Assembly (NCBI RefSeq): GCF_001028705.1
Contig: NZ_CP011770.1
Coordinates: forward strand, 623,501 to 687,500
DNA length: 64,000 nucleotides
Direction: 5' to 3'
Source: Croceicoccus naphthovorans
Lineage (GTDB): Bacteria > Pseudomonadota > Alphaproteobacteria > Sphingomonadales > Sphingomonadaceae
Below the pieces are notes generated by a model. It saw only the letters and a program-made list of their open reading frames with translations, made no database searches and had not been told where the DNA came from. This document shows, in pieces, positions 17,564 through 29,002 of the stretch (position 1 is the first letter of the stretch; the number at the start of each line of letters is the position of its first letter). Position numbers and translations under genes: made by a program.

Positions 17564-19519
17564 ATGTCGCGGACCGAAGCCGGAACCCCGCCCAACCCGA
17601 AGGGCAGCGATCGCTTTCTGGAAGAGAAGGCGACCTATACCGTTCGCGGTTCGCAGCCGGACATAGAGGCGGGCGTCGGCGCGATCCGCGAAGTTCTGCG
17701 CACGCTAAAGCCCAAGCCCGGCGTTTACCGGATGCAGGACGCGCGCGGCGACGTGCTTTATGTCGGCAAGGCGCGCGCGCTGAAGAACCGGGTGGCGAAC
17801 TATACGCAGGTCGAACGCCTGCCGCTGCGCCTGCAACGCATGGTCGCGCAGACGCGGTCGATGACGATCGTGACGACCAATTCCGAGGCGGAGGCGCTGC
17901 TGCTAGAGGCGCAGCTGATCAAGCGCTATCGCCCGCCGTACAATGTTCTGTTGCGCGACGACAAAAGCTTCCCTTTCATCTTGCTGCGCGCCGATCACGA
18001 TTTTCCGCGCATCATGAAACATCGCGGCGCCCGCAAGGCCAAGGGCAATTACTATGGCCCCTTTGCCAGCGCCGGTTCGGTCAACACGACGATCAACGCG
18101 TTGCAGAAACTGTTCCTGCTGCGATCCTGCACCGACAGCTTTTTCAGCCGCCGCGACCGGCCCTGCCTGCTCTATCAGATCAAGCGCTGTTCCGCGCCCT
18201 GCGTCGATCGCATCGACAAAGCGGGCTATGCCGAACTGGTGGGTGAGGCGAAGGATTTCCTCGCCGGCAAATCCAGCGCGGTGCAATCGAAAATAGAAGC
18301 CCAGATGGCCGAGGCGGCCGAGGCGCTGGATTTCGAGCGCGCCGCCATGCTGCGCGACCGTCTGCGCGCGGCGACGTTCATTCAAGGTTCGCAGGGGATC
18401 AACGCGGCAGGTGTTGGCGACGCCGATGTTTTCGCGATGGCCACGAAGGGCGGGCACGTAGGCATTCAGGCGTTCTTTATCCGGGGCGGCCAGAACTGGG
18501 GCCACCGCGCCTTCTTCCCGCGTCATACCGATGGTTTGGAAGAGGCCGACGTCATGTCCGCCTTCCTCGCCCAGTTCTACGAGGAAGTACCGCCCGCCAA
18601 GACCATTCTGATCGACCGTGATCTGCCAGAGCGGGAATTGCTGGAAGAGGCGTTCGCGGAAAGCGCAGGCCGTGCTGTCAGCATCAGCGTTCCGCAACGC
18701 GGCGACCGGCGCCGTCTGTTGGAACAGGCGACCCGCAACGCGGTAGAGGCGCTGGAACGGCGGCTGGCCGAGACCAGCACGCAGGCGAAAACCCTGCGCG
18801 AAACGGCGGAATTTCTCGACCTGCCAGACCTGCCGCAGCGGATCGAGGTTTACGATAACAGCCATATCCAGGGCACCAACAGCGTCGGCGCGATGGTCGT
18901 CGCTGGGCCGGAGGGATTTCTGAAAGGCCAGTACCGCAAGTTCAACATCCGCAAGGCGCAGACCAACGACGATTTCGGCATGATGCGCGAAGTGATGGAA
19001 CGCCGCTTTGCCCGCGCGCTGAAGGAAGACCCGGATCGCGCCACGCAGGGCAAGGGCGACGGGATGTGGCCCGACCTCGTTCTTGTGGACGGCGGCAAGG
19101 GGCAGGTCTCTGCCGTGATGGACACGCTGGAGGAACTGGGCATCGAGGACGTGAACGTCGTCGGTGTCGCCAAGGGTCCGCACCATGGGCGCGAAGGGCG
19201 CGAGGTGTTCCACTTCCCCGACGGGCGCGAAAAGACGCTGCCGACCAATTCGCCGGTCCTGTTTTATCTGCAACGCCTGCGCGACGAGGTGCACCGCTTT
19301 GCCATCGGCGCGCACCGCGCAAAGCGCAGCCGGGCGATTACCGCCAGCCCGCTGGACGAAATCCCCGGTATCGGCCCTGCCAGGAAGCGCGCGTTGCTGC
19401 TGCATTTCGGCACGGCCGGCAAAGTGCGGGCGGCAGCTTTGGAAGACCTGCAACGCGTGCCCGGCGTATCCGATGCGGTCGCGCGGCAGATTTATGACTT
19501 CTATCACCCGTCTGGATGA
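17564..19519 (+). CDS. uvrC: Excinuclease ABC subunit C
   Basis: 651 residues from ATG 17564. The GIY-YIG nuclease domain starts with KPGVYRMQDARGDVLYVGKA (about 51-70). The UVR motif is around 245-280, the UvrC endonuclease (RNase H-like) domain has YDNSHIQGTNSVGAMVV and LVLVDGGKGQ, and a helix-hairpin-helix region is at the C-terminus (DEIPGIGPARKRALL, RVPGVSDAVA). UvrC makes both incisions in nucleotide excision repair with UvrB. The upstream receptor gene ends 49 bases before; the frame continues upstream but without similarity. Confidence 0.96.
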   Translation: MSRTEAGTPPNPKGSDRFLEEKATYTVRGSQPDIEAGVGAIREVLRTLKPKPGVYRMQDARGDVLYVGKARALKNRVANYTQVERLPLRLQRMVAQTRSMTIVTTNSEAEALLLEAQLIKRYRPPYNVLLRDDKSFPFILLRADHDFPRIMKHRGARKAKGNYYGPFASAGSVNTTINALQKLFLLRSCTDSFFSRRDRPCLLYQIKRCSAPCVDRIDKAGYAELVGEAKDFLAGKSSAVQSKIEAQMAEAAEALDFERAAMLRDRLRAATFIQGSQGINAAGVGDADVFAMATKGGHVGIQAFFIRGGQNWGHRAFFPRHTDGLEEADVMSAFLAQFYEEVPPAKTILIDRDLPERELLEEAFAESAGRAVSISVPQRGDRRRLLEQATRNAVEALERRLAETSTQAKTLRETAEFLDLPDLPQRIEVYDNSHIQGTNSVGAMVVAGPEGFLKGQYRKFNIRKAQTNDDFGMMREVMERRFARALKEDPDRATQGKGDGMWPDLVLVDGGKGQVSAVMDTLEELGIEDVNVVGVAKGPHHGREGREVFHFPDGREKTLPTNSPVLFYLQRLRDEVHRFAIGAHRAKRSRAITASPLDEIPGIGPARKRALLLHFGTAGKVRAAALEDLQRVPGVSDAVARQIYDFYHPSG

Positions 19520-19524
19520 CTACC

Positions 19525-19539
19525 TTGCCGGTACGGCAA
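19525..19539. repeat. Short perfect inverted repeat after uvrC
   Basis: TTGCCG-GTA-CGGCAA, six-base arms with a three-base loop, lies five bases after the uvrC stop and about 60 bases before folE. There is no T tract, so it may be a small operator or RNA hairpin rather than a terminator. Confidence 0.35.
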
Positions 19540-19599
19540 TGGTAACGCGGCGGCGCTCTGCCCTAGTGAGCGTGACGATTTTTGAGGGAGCATACCGAT

Positions 19600-20208
19600 A
19601 TGAGCAGCCTGGTCGGCCCGGACGAAGACAATCCGCTGGGCAAACCGCCCGTGCCCGAGGACGTGCAGGACGCAATCCGCACGCTGATCCGCTGGGCGGG
19701 CGACGATCCAGAGCGGGAAGGTCTGCTCGATACGCCCAAGCGCGTGGCGCGTGCGTGGAAGGAATATTGCCAAGGCTACACCGAAGATCCGGCGATCCAC
19801 CTGTCCCGCATTTTCGAGGAAGTGGGCGGCTATGACGAGGTCGTCTTGCTGAAAGATATCCCGTTCCAGTCGCACTGCGAACACCACATGGCCCCGATCA
19901 TCGGCAAGGCGGCCATCGCCTATCTGCCGCGCGATCACGTTGTCGGCATTTCAAAGCTGGCGCGTGTGCTGCACGGTTTTGCGCGGCGGCTGCAGATTCA
20001 GGAACGGCTGACGGCGGAAGTGGCTCAGTGCATCTGGGACCACCTGAAGCCGCACGGCGTTGCCGTGGTGATCGAGGCGAGCCACGCCTGTATGACCGCG
20101 CGCGGCGTTCGCACGCCCGGGGTGGCCATGACGACCAGTCGGATGATGGGCACGTTCCTTGAGGATGATCGCACCCGTAAGGAAGTGCTGAGTCTGATGT
20201 GTTATTGA
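19600..20208 (+). CDS. folE: GTP cyclohydrolase I
   Basis: 202 residues from ATG 19600 with GAGGGAG about ten bases upstream; a TTG six codons earlier would overlap that ribosome site. The zinc ligands are visible: Cys93 and His96 in FQSHCEHHMAPIIG and Cys164 in SHACMTARGV. LLDTPKRVARAW and GISKLARVLHGFARRLQIQE are family signatures. It converts GTP to 7,8-dihydroneopterin triphosphate, first step to folate and pterins. The last seven bases overlap the convergent TetR-family gene. Confidence 0.96.
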   Translation: MSSLVGPDEDNPLGKPPVPEDVQDAIRTLIRWAGDDPEREGLLDTPKRVARAWKEYCQGYTEDPAIHLSRIFEEVGGYDEVVLLKDIPFQSHCEHHMAPIIGKAAIAYLPRDHVVGISKLARVLHGFARRLQIQERLTAEVAQCIWDHLKPHGVAVVIEASHACMTARGVRTPGVAMTTSRMMGTFLEDDRTRKEVLSLMCY

Positions 20209-20810
20209 CCCTCAGCGCGATACCCGTGTGCGCCAAGACTTTCGCGCACACGGGCGAGGGCAGCGGCCTTCGGGTCCGGCTCTTCCAGCAGGGCGAAGCT
20301 GCCCGAAACGACGAAACTGCAATGTCCGTGCACGACCGCGACCAGCGAGCGTGACAGGCGGACCACGTCGGCCTGTGTGTCGGCGGGAAGGGCGGTGCGG
20401 ACTTCTTCCTCGACGATGCGAGTCAGCCCTGCGCGGCGGTCGCGATCGTCCTCGGGAAGTTCGATGCCTTCGGGCAGGCGGTGGGCATAGATTGCCGACC
20501 ACAGTTCCGGGTGCTGTTCAGCAAAGGCGAAATAACCGGCGACCAGCGCGGCGATGCGGTCGTCTCTCGCTTGCGACAGTTGCTCGTCCAATAATTCCGC
20601 CCAGCGTTCGAAGCTGCGCGAATTGATCGCCGCGATCAGGCCGTCGACCGACCCGAAGAGGTTGGCGATGGTGCCGACCGAATAGCCCGCCCGTTTGGCC
20701 ACTTCGCGCCCGGAAAAGCGGGCGAGGCCCACCTCGCCCAGATGCGCGTGGCCATGTTCGACGAAAAGTGCGCGCAATTCCCCGCGCGTATGATCCGATC
20801 GGCGTCCCAT
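20202..20810 (-). CDS. TetR/AcrR-family transcriptional regulator
   Basis: 202 residues. An N-terminal helix-turn-helix is visible (about 25-52: FSGREVAKRAGYSVGTIANLFGS). The C-terminal ligand domain contains SLVAVVHGHCSFVV, resembling the WHG-type TetR C-terminal domain. It is divergent from the DUF2339 gene, and the shared 101-base region holds an 18-3-18 inverted repeat, so it probably represses itself and perhaps its neighbour. The ligand is unknown. The 3' end overlaps folE by 7 bp in convergent orientation. Confidence 0.85.
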   Translation of the reverse strand: MGRRSDHTRGELRALFVEHGHAHLGEVGLARFSGREVAKRAGYSVGTIANLFGSVDGLIAAINSRSFERWAELLDEQLSQARDDRIAALVAGYFAFAEQHPELWSAIYAHRLPEGIELPEDDRDRRAGLTRIVEEEVRTALPADTQADVVRLSRSLVAVVHGHCSFVVSGSFALLEEPDPKAAALARVRESLGAHGYRAEGQ

Positions 20811-20830
20811 CCGGTCGCTTTATGCAAACA

Positions 20831-20869
20831 AATAAACACTGTCCAATAAAATATTGAACACCGTTCATT
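20831..20869. promoter_or_regulatory. Candidate TetR operator (18-3-18 inverted repeat)
   Basis: The arms AATAAACACTGTCCAATA and TATTGAACACCGTTCATT match at 14 of 18 positions around a three-base centre. The right arm itself contains TGAAC-ACC-GTTCA, a perfect small palindrome, and the left arm a degenerate copy. It lies between the divergent TetR gene (start 20810) and DUF2339 gene (start 20912). This is a typical two-dimer operator layout. Confidence 0.65.
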
Positions 20870-20911
20870 TATCGCGTACCGAGTCGCGGTCCAACTTGGG
20901 GAAGAGCGGCA

Positions 20912-23455
20912 ATGGAATGGATCGTCATCATCGGCATGGGCGTCGCGCTGTATCAGCTATGGCGGCGGCTGGAGCAGTTGGAGCGGACCGTTGCCTGGCA
21001 CGAACAGCGGTTGGCTGCGCCGGTTGCCGACCCTGCGCCATTTGCGCCTGAACCTGCCGTTCCCGAACCCGTGCCGGACCCGGCGCCAAGGCCCGCACGA
21101 TCCGTCGCATCAGTTGTGCCGCAGGTCCGCAAGATTGCGCGCGCCGTCGTCAGCGACGGGTCTGTCGCACAGCCGCGCGCGACCAGCGTCCCCCGTTCGT
21201 TTTCGTTCAACTTCGAAGACCTGTTCGGGCGTCAGCTGCCGATCTGGGCGGGCGGCATCACGCTGGCCATCGCGGGCTTTTTCCTGGTCATGTACGCCAT
21301 CGACCTTGGGCTGTTGTCGCCCCTGGTCCGCGTGTTGCTTGGTTTTGCGTTTGGTGCCTTGTTGCTCAACGGTGCGTTTTTCGCAGAGCGGATGAAGGCG
21401 CGCATTGCCGACGACCGCGTGCCGCAGGCCTTGGCCGGGGCGGGGCTGGCGACGCTTTATGCCTGCTTCTACCTTGCCGGAACGCAGTACGGCTTGATCG
21501 GCAGCGGCATTGCCTTTGCCGGATTGGCGGCGGTGACCGCCGGTGCGATCTGGCTTTCGTTCAGGTTCGGGCTGCCCTCTGCAATCCTCGGCCTTGTCGG
21601 CGGATTTGCCGCGCCGATGATGGTCAGTACCGATCAGGCGAACTTGCCGGTGCTCTCGATATACCTTGCGCTGGTGTCGGGCGGCTTGGTGTTGACCGGC
21701 AATCGCCAGCAGCGCCCGTGGCTGGGCATGGCGGCGCTGGCGGGCGGCATCCTGTGGGGCTTTGCAATGCTCTATGCGCAGGATTTCGGCGCGGCGGATC
21801 GGCTGTTTGTAGGTCTTTATGTAATCGGCATCGGCGCGGCCCTGCCCGCGATGCTGGGCGATGTGCCGCATCGCCGCTGGCTGCGGGCCGGGGCGGGCGC
21901 GTTCGCGGCGTTGCAGATGGCAGAGATCGTCGACGAAGGCGGGTTCGAGATGCTGACGTGGGGGCTCTACGCGGTGCTCGCCGGGGCGCTCAGCTTTCTT
22001 GCGTGGCGAGAGAGCGAGTTGCGCGATGCCCGGGCGCTGGCGGCGGCGGTGCTGCTATGGTTGTTGATCGATTGGTACAATCCAGATGCGGCGGTGTTCG
22101 CGGGCGTGGCCTTCGTCTTCGCCACGATTTTCGCCGCCGTTCCGCTGGCGCATATCTGGCGCGGGGATGCGCGTCATGCCGATATTGTACAACTCGCCGG
22201 ATTCGCGCCGCTGCTGACGCTGACGACGATGTGGCACTTTGGCGCGATGTTCAACGACCTGAAGCTTTTGGTGGGAGCGGCGGCGCTGGTGTTGGCTGCT
22301 CTCCCGGCAGTCGCGGCGTGGCGATTGGGCGAGGAAAGCCTCGACTGGCGCGGTCACTTGCTGGAGTTTTCGGCGGCGTTGACGACGTTCTTCGCCTTTG
22401 CGCAGGTCCTGCACGATGACTGGGGTGCGATCGCGATGGCCATCTCTGCGATCGGGTTTGCCGTTGTGCTACCCCGCCGTGTGGCGACCGCCCGCACGTT
22501 CGCGGCGATGGCGACCCTGTTCGCGATCTATCCTCTCGCCGAGTGGTGGGAGGCGGGCCTGAATGCCATGGCGACCGAACCGTTCTACAAGAGCGACCTT
22601 GTCAGCTGGCAGGATACGCTGCGCTATCTGGTGCCGGGTGTCGCGGCGGGGTTGGTGCTGGCGTGGCGACAGGCCGGGATCGGGTCGAAATATGTCACGC
22701 GGGGCATCGCGGTGGCGGCAGGTATCGGCGCGCTGGTCGCGGTGCACAGCCTCTACAAGCTGGTGTTCGGCATAATCGGTCCCGTCGGGTTCGAGGCGCT
22801 GGGCTTGGCCGAGCGGACCGTGTGGGAAGCATTGTTGCTGGGCGCGGCGATGGCGGCGGTGTGGGCGGGCGACCGGCTTCCGCACGGGCGCAGGATCGCG
22901 ATGGATCTGGCGGGAACGTCGCTGGCACATTTCGCGGTATTCACGCTGCTGATGCACAACCCGCTTTGGAGCGCGCAGGCAGTCGGGCCGGTGGTGGTCG
23001 CGAACCTTGGGCTGGCGGCCTATGCCGTGCCGGTTGGTGCGCTGGCGCTGTTGTCGCGGTTGGTGCCTGCCAAGTGGCGGGACGTGTTCGAGGTCGGGAT
23101 CATGGCGCTGTTGCCGATTCTGGCAATCACGCTGCTGCGGCAGGCGTTCAGCGGGACGATCCTGATCGATACGCCGCTGGGACAGGCGGAGGACCTGCTG
23201 CGCTCACTAGCCGGAATCTTGTTGGCCGTTGGCTACCTGTTGTGGGGTGCGCGCACGGGCGACCGCACTTGGCGGATCGGGTCGCTGGTGCTGATGCTGC
23301 TGGCAGTCGGCAAGGTCTTCGTGCTCGATGCCTCGGTGCTCGAAGGCCTCGCCCGGATCGCCAGTTTCCTCGCGCTGGGCTTCAGCCTGATCGGGATCGG
23401 CTGGTTTTACTCTCGGATCCTGTCGCGCCCTCAGCCCGCTCAGGCAGCGGGCTGA
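20912..23455 (+). CDS. DUF2339-family polytopic membrane protein
   Basis: 847 residues. A short N-terminal membrane helix (1-18) with a coiled-coil-like stretch (WRRLEQLERTVAWHEQRL) is followed by a Pro/Ala-rich linker. About twenty-plus hydrophobic segments then run to the end. The DUF2339 hallmark is clear near residue 105: FGRQLPIWAGGITLAIAGFF, followed by a Gly/Ala-rich helix series. No function is established for the family; it is an inner-membrane protein. The divergent TetR regulator and operator suggest inducible expression. Its 3' end overlaps the convergent prpE by 16 bp. Confidence 0.82.
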   Translation: MEWIVIIGMGVALYQLWRRLEQLERTVAWHEQRLAAPVADPAPFAPEPAVPEPVPDPAPRPARSVASVVPQVRKIARAVVSDGSVAQPRATSVPRSFSFNFEDLFGRQLPIWAGGITLAIAGFFLVMYAIDLGLLSPLVRVLLGFAFGALLLNGAFFAERMKARIADDRVPQALAGAGLATLYACFYLAGTQYGLIGSGIAFAGLAAVTAGAIWLSFRFGLPSAILGLVGGFAAPMMVSTDQANLPVLSIYLALVSGGLVLTGNRQQRPWLGMAALAGGILWGFAMLYAQDFGAADRLFVGLYVIGIGAALPAMLGDVPHRRWLRAGAGAFAALQMAEIVDEGGFEMLTWGLYAVLAGALSFLAWRESELRDARALAAAVLLWLLIDWYNPDAAVFAGVAFVFATIFAAVPLAHIWRGDARHADIVQLAGFAPLLTLTTMWHFGAMFNDLKLLVGAAALVLAALPAVAAWRLGEESLDWRGHLLEFSAALTTFFAFAQVLHDDWGAIAMAISAIGFAVVLPRRVATARTFAAMATLFAIYPLAEWWEAGLNAMATEPFYKSDLVSWQDTLRYLVPGVAAGLVLAWRQAGIGSKYVTRGIAVAAGIGALVAVHSLYKLVFGIIGPVGFEALGLAERTVWEALLLGAAMAAVWAGDRLPHGRRIAMDLAGTSLAHFAVFTLLMHNPLWSAQAVGPVVVANLGLAAYAVPVGALALLSRLVPAKWRDVFEVGIMALLPILAITLLRQAFSGTILIDTPLGQAEDLLRSLAGILLAVGYLLWGARTGDRTWRIGSLVLMLLAVGKVFVLDASVLEGLARIASFLALGFSLIGIGWFYSRILSRPQPAQAAG

Positions 23456-25311
23456 GGCGCGGCAAGGTCGACCAGCGCGTCGATCACGCTTGCGTCCTCG
23501 ATAGTCTGGGGCACGACGATCTCCTGACCGTTCAGGATCGCGCGCAGCAGGTTGCGCAGGACTTTGCCAGAGCGCGTCTTGGGCAGGGCATCGGCGAAGA
23601 ACACGTCGCGGGGGGAGGCGATGGCGCCGATATCCTCGCGAATGGTGCGCACGATGTCCTTCTTTACCGAGTCCAGATCGCCGACCCCGGCGCGGGTGAC
23701 GACGAAGGCCACGGCCATCTCGCCCTTCAACTCGTCCGCCGCGCCGACCACGGCACATTCGACGACCGCCGGGTGATTGGCGACGACTTCCTCCATCTGG
23801 CCGGTCGACAGGCGATGTCCCGCGACGTTGATGATGTCATCGGTGCGGCCCATGATGTGGATGAAGCCATCGGCGTCAATCATGCCCGCATCGCCACTGG
23901 TGTAGTGCCCTGCGAAGTCGACGAAGCCTTGCTGAAACCGTTCGGGATTGTTCCACAACGCGCGGAAGTTGCCCGGCGGCAGCGGCTGTTCGATCAGCAG
24001 CGTGCCGACGGTTCCGGCATCCGCGTCGTGCCCCGCTTCATCTTTCACCTTGAAACGGTATCCCGGCACGGCGCGGCCCGCGCTGCCCGGCTTGATTTGC
24101 GTTTCGCCCATACCGAAGCAGGTGGCGATGGCGGGCCAGCCCAGTTCGGTCTGCCACCAGTGATCGATAACGGGCTTCTTGAGCTGGTCCGCGATCCACA
24201 GCAGCGTGTCGGGATCGGCGCGTTCGCCCGCAAGGAACAGGGCTGTCAGGCTGTCGAGGCTGGCCTTGGCGATGAACTCGCCATCGGGATCGGCGCGGCG
24301 GATGGCGCGGATCGCGGTGGGGGCGGTGAACAGCACCTTCACATTGTGCTTGTCGATCAGGGTCCAGAAGATGCCCGCATCGGGGGTGCCGATCGGCTTG
24401 CCCTCGAACAGGACTGATGTCGCCCCGGCGAGCAGCGGGCCGTAAACGATGTAGCTGTGGCCCACGACCCAGCCGATGTCCGACGCTGCCCAATAAACGT
24501 CGCCCGCTTCGACGCCGTAGATCGCCTTCATCGACCATGACAGCGCGGTGGCGTGTCCGCCGTTGTCGCGCACCACGCCCTTGGGCGTGCCGGTCGTGCC
24601 GGAGGTATAGAGGATGTAGAGCGGATCGGTGCTGGCCACAGGCACCGGATCGACGGCAGTGGCGGCATCGTAGGCAGCGTTCCAGTCCAGATCGCGGTTC
24701 GGCACCAGTTCGCAGCGCAGTTCTTCGCGTTGCAGGATGAAGCACGCATCGGGCTTGTGCGAAGACAGCTCGATCGCCTTGTCGAGCAGCGGCTTGTAGG
24801 CAATCGTCCGATTGGGCTCCAACCCGCAGGAGGCGGAGAGCACGGCGACCGGCTTCGAATCCTCGATCCGCTTGGCCAATTCGGGTGCCGCGAATCCGCC
24901 GAACACGACCGAGTGGATCGCGCCGATCCGCGCGCAGGCCAGCATGCCGAACACGGCTTCGGGCACCATCGGCATATAGATGACGACGCGGTCGCCCTTT
25001 TTCACGCCGGATGCGGCCAGCATCCCCGCGGTGCGCGATACGCGTTCCAGCAGTTCGGAATAGGTGTAGGTCGCAGACTTGCCGGTAATCGGGCTTTCGT
25101 AGATCAGCGCCGCCTGATCCCCACGCCCCGCCGCGACGTGGCGGTCGACAGCGTTGATGCAGGTATTGATCTTTCCATCGGGGAACCAGCCGTCGGTGGC
25201 GGCATCATGGGCGACCGTCGGGGCCTTCAGCCATTCGAGGTCTTGCGCCGCATCCAGCCAGAACCCTTTAGGATCGTCCTGCGCGGTCTGGAAAGCCTTT
25301 TCGTAACCCAC
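23440..25311 (-). CDS. prpE: Propionate--CoA ligase (PrpE-type acyl-CoA synthetase)
   Basis: 623 residues from GTG 25311, chosen because AGGAGG lies just upstream; a TTG ten codons earlier precedes that site. It is an ANL-superfamily adenylating enzyme: P-loop-like YTSGTTGTPKG, the PrpE/ACSS3-type segment [20 protein letters not shown], and catalytic lysine 583 in KTRSGKVLRNLLRAI. It activates propionate (or another short acid) to its CoA ester with ATP. It lies downstream of the DcaP-like porin on the same strand, opposite acetyl-CoA synthetase, forming a short-chain-acid utilisation locus. Propionate versus acetate preference is inferred from similarity only. Confidence 0.85.
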   Translation of the reverse strand: MGYEKAFQTAQDDPKGFWLDAAQDLEWLKAPTVAHDAATDGWFPDGKINTCINAVDRHVAAGRGDQAALIYESPITGKSATYTYSELLERVSRTAGMLAASGVKKGDRVVIYMPMVPEAVFGMLACARIGAIHSVVFGGFAAPELAKRIEDSKPVAVLSASCGLEPNRTIAYKPLLDKAIELSSHKPDACFILQREELRCELVPNRDLDWNAAYDAATAVDPVPVASTDPLYILYTSGTTGTPKGVVRDNGGHATALSWSMKAIYGVEAGDVYWAASDIGWVVGHSYIVYGPLLAGATSVLFEGKPIGTPDAGIFWTLIDKHNVKVLFTAPTAIRAIRRADPDGEFIAKASLDSLTALFLAGERADPDTLLWIADQLKKPVIDHWWQTELGWPAIATCFGMGETQIKPGSAGRAVPGYRFKVKDEAGHDADAGTVGTLLIEQPLPPGNFRALWNNPERFQQGFVDFAGHYTSGDAGMIDADGFIHIMGRTDDIINVAGHRLSTGQMEEVVANHPAVVECAVVGAADELKGEMAVAFVVTRAGVGDLDSVKKDIVRTIREDIGAIASPRDVFFADALPKTRSGKVLRNLLRAILNGQEIVVPQTIEDASVIDALVDLAAPQPAA

Positions 25312-25359
25312 TTCGCACCCTCCTATGGTCGTCTCCCTCAAGACGAAATCACGACCGAA

Positions 25360-25384
25360 GGGGCATCCGGGTTACGGATGCCCC
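25360..25384 (-). terminator. Strong hairpin between porin and prpE (partial terminator)
   Basis: GGGGCATCCG-GGTTA-CGGATGCCCC is a perfect 10-bp hairpin downstream of the porin stop and upstream of the prpE start. On the minus strand only TTCGG follows, so there is no good T tract. It could reduce read-through or protect the porin mRNA 3' end. Confidence 0.5.
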
Positions 25385-25449
25385 CCCTCTCGCCAAGCAA
25401 CAGATCACCATGCTAGCGGATCTTCCCGCTTGGCTGTGACCCCATCGGC

Positions 25450-26823
25450 CTAGAAGCTGTATTTCGCCGAAACCTGCACCTTCTGCAGATTGCCGTCGAG
25501 CCCGGCTTCGGTCTCCCGCTCGGCGTACATGTACTCGATCCCCAGATCGAGCTTCGGCACCGGCGAGTAGATGAAGTTCGCCAGCGCGTTCCACACCGTG
25601 TCGGTCGCGCCGCCGCCGGTCAGGTCGACCGGGTTGTCCGCCTTGAAATAGCTGCCAGCGATCGTCGAGCGCGCCTTGTCGTTCCACACGTGGCGGAACG
25701 CGGCAAAGCCCGAATAGCTGGCGATGGTTTCAAGACTGCCGTCGGCATCCAATGCCGCACCGTTGACGATGTTGAGCCCGATATAGCGACCCAGACCGTC
25801 GCCCGCGTTGACCATGAAGCGCAGGTCGTCCTTCTCGCCCACCCCGATCTTGGCAGAGGCGGAGACGCCATAGCCGATCGCGCTGTCCGACCCATTGCCG
25901 CCGGTGTCGTTGTCGGTAACCTTCAGTTGGCGACCGATGGCGGCGATGGAAAAGGCGTTCTTGCCTGCCGTCTTGTCGAAACGGACCACGACATCGGGCA
26001 TTGCATCGTCACCCGGCGTGATGCGACCGCCGCCAAAGGGCGTAATCGTTGCCTCCGGGTTTTCAACCGCGAAGGACAGTCCGCCCTTCGACGTATAGCG
26101 GATCAGCGGCTGGCGGATGAAGACCGTGCCCGGCGTGGTGCCGATAAAGTCCAGCGTATCGGGCAGGGCACCGACGTTGAAGAAAGTCGACCAGGTCTGA
26201 CCCACCGTCCAACCGTCGTAGGTCAGAAATGCTTGGCGGATGCGCGGGGTATAGGAATTGGTCGTGCGTTCGCCGTCACCCGGGGTGGCCATGAAATCAA
26301 GCTCGATCATGGAATTCAGCGGCTTGCCCATGATGGGGGTGCTGGTCGAAATGTTGAAGCGCGTCTGGCGTGCGCTGAAATCGGTGTCCCAGCCACTCGA
26401 TTCTCCGCCACCCACCGGGATCGTGCCGGGGATCAGGAAGTCGCGAACGATGTTGTCGTTGGCATACTGTCCTGCATTGGTGCGTGCGCTGATCGCATCC
26501 AGTTTGACGTAACCGCCTATCTTGATCTGCGTATCGCCGACGTGGAAGCCGGAGCGATCCGAAGTCTCGACCGCAGCGACACGGGTTTCGAGAGCATCCT
26601 GCTTGGCGGCGACGGCGCGGGTTTCGGCGACGGCCGCGCGCATTTCGGAAACGGCGGCGGCATCTGCCCCGGTCGGCTGCTGCGCATCCATCCGCGCTTC
26701 CAGCGCCATGATCATTGCCTCAAGCTTGTCGAGCCTGTCCTCTACCGAATCCTGCGCAAGGGCGCTTGTCGGCACTAGAGCGCTGGCGGCCAGCAAAGCG
26801 GCGGTTATACGTGAACACTCCAT
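25450..26823 (-). CDS. DcaP-like outer-membrane porin
   Basis: 457 residues from ATG 26823, with GGAGAGGGGAG five bases upstream. A signal peptide (to about ALAQ, residue 24) is followed by a coiled-coil segment (DSVEDRLDKLEAMIMALEAR) typical of the DcaP trimeric porin N-terminus. Next comes a beta-barrel starting TQIKIGGYVKLDAIS and ending in a C-terminal Phe (VQVSAKYSF), required for outer-membrane assembly. DcaP porins pass negatively charged small substrates such as dicarboxylates. Between prpE and acs, it may admit organic acids. Divergent from acs across a region with an inverted repeat. Confidence 0.82.
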   Translation of the reverse strand: MECSRITAALLAASALVPTSALAQDSVEDRLDKLEAMIMALEARMDAQQPTGADAAAVSEMRAAVAETRAVAAKQDALETRVAAVETSDRSGFHVGDTQIKIGGYVKLDAISARTNAGQYANDNIVRDFLIPGTIPVGGGESSGWDTDFSARQTRFNISTSTPIMGKPLNSMIELDFMATPGDGERTTNSYTPRIRQAFLTYDGWTVGQTWSTFFNVGALPDTLDFIGTTPGTVFIRQPLIRYTSKGGLSFAVENPEATITPFGGGRITPGDDAMPDVVVRFDKTAGKNAFSIAAIGRQLKVTDNDTGGNGSDSAIGYGVSASAKIGVGEKDDLRFMVNAGDGLGRYIGLNIVNGAALDADGSLETIASYSGFAAFRHVWNDKARSTIAGSYFKADNPVDLTGGGATDTVWNALANFIYSPVPKLDLGIEYMYAERETEAGLDGNLQKVQVSAKYSF

Positions 26824-26949
26824 GGAAACTCCCCTCTCCATCTGTCGTGGTTGTGGGGCAAAAAATCGCAGTTTCAGGGGCGTTCCACTATCGGCAATAC
26901 GTCTATTAGACTAAGGTCGAGAAGCAAACCGGCCCGCGAAACGCTAGGG

Positions 26950-26971
26950 AAATGCGCAACATTTCGCATTT
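26950..26971. promoter_or_regulatory. Inverted repeat between porin and acetyl-CoA synthetase genes
   Basis: AAATGCG-N8-CGCATTT is a perfect 7-bp inverted repeat, immediately followed by GCAGCAA, 42 bases before the acs ATG and about 125 bases from the divergent porin ATG. It is a candidate binding site for a short-chain-acid or carbon regulator; the regulator is not identified. Confidence 0.45.
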
Positions 26972-27013
26972 GCAGCAAGGCGGGCGAACAACACCAGACC
27001 TCGGGGGAGTGTC

Positions 27014-28966
<1,953 letters not shown>

Positions 28967-29002
28967 GGTCACCGCTAAAGCCTTATCCAAGGGTCGGTTT
29001 TT

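Noticed and set aside
17903..19507. Minus-strand open frame of 534 codons opposite uvrC
   Set aside because: It lies fully inside uvrC with no family features; a codon-bias shadow.
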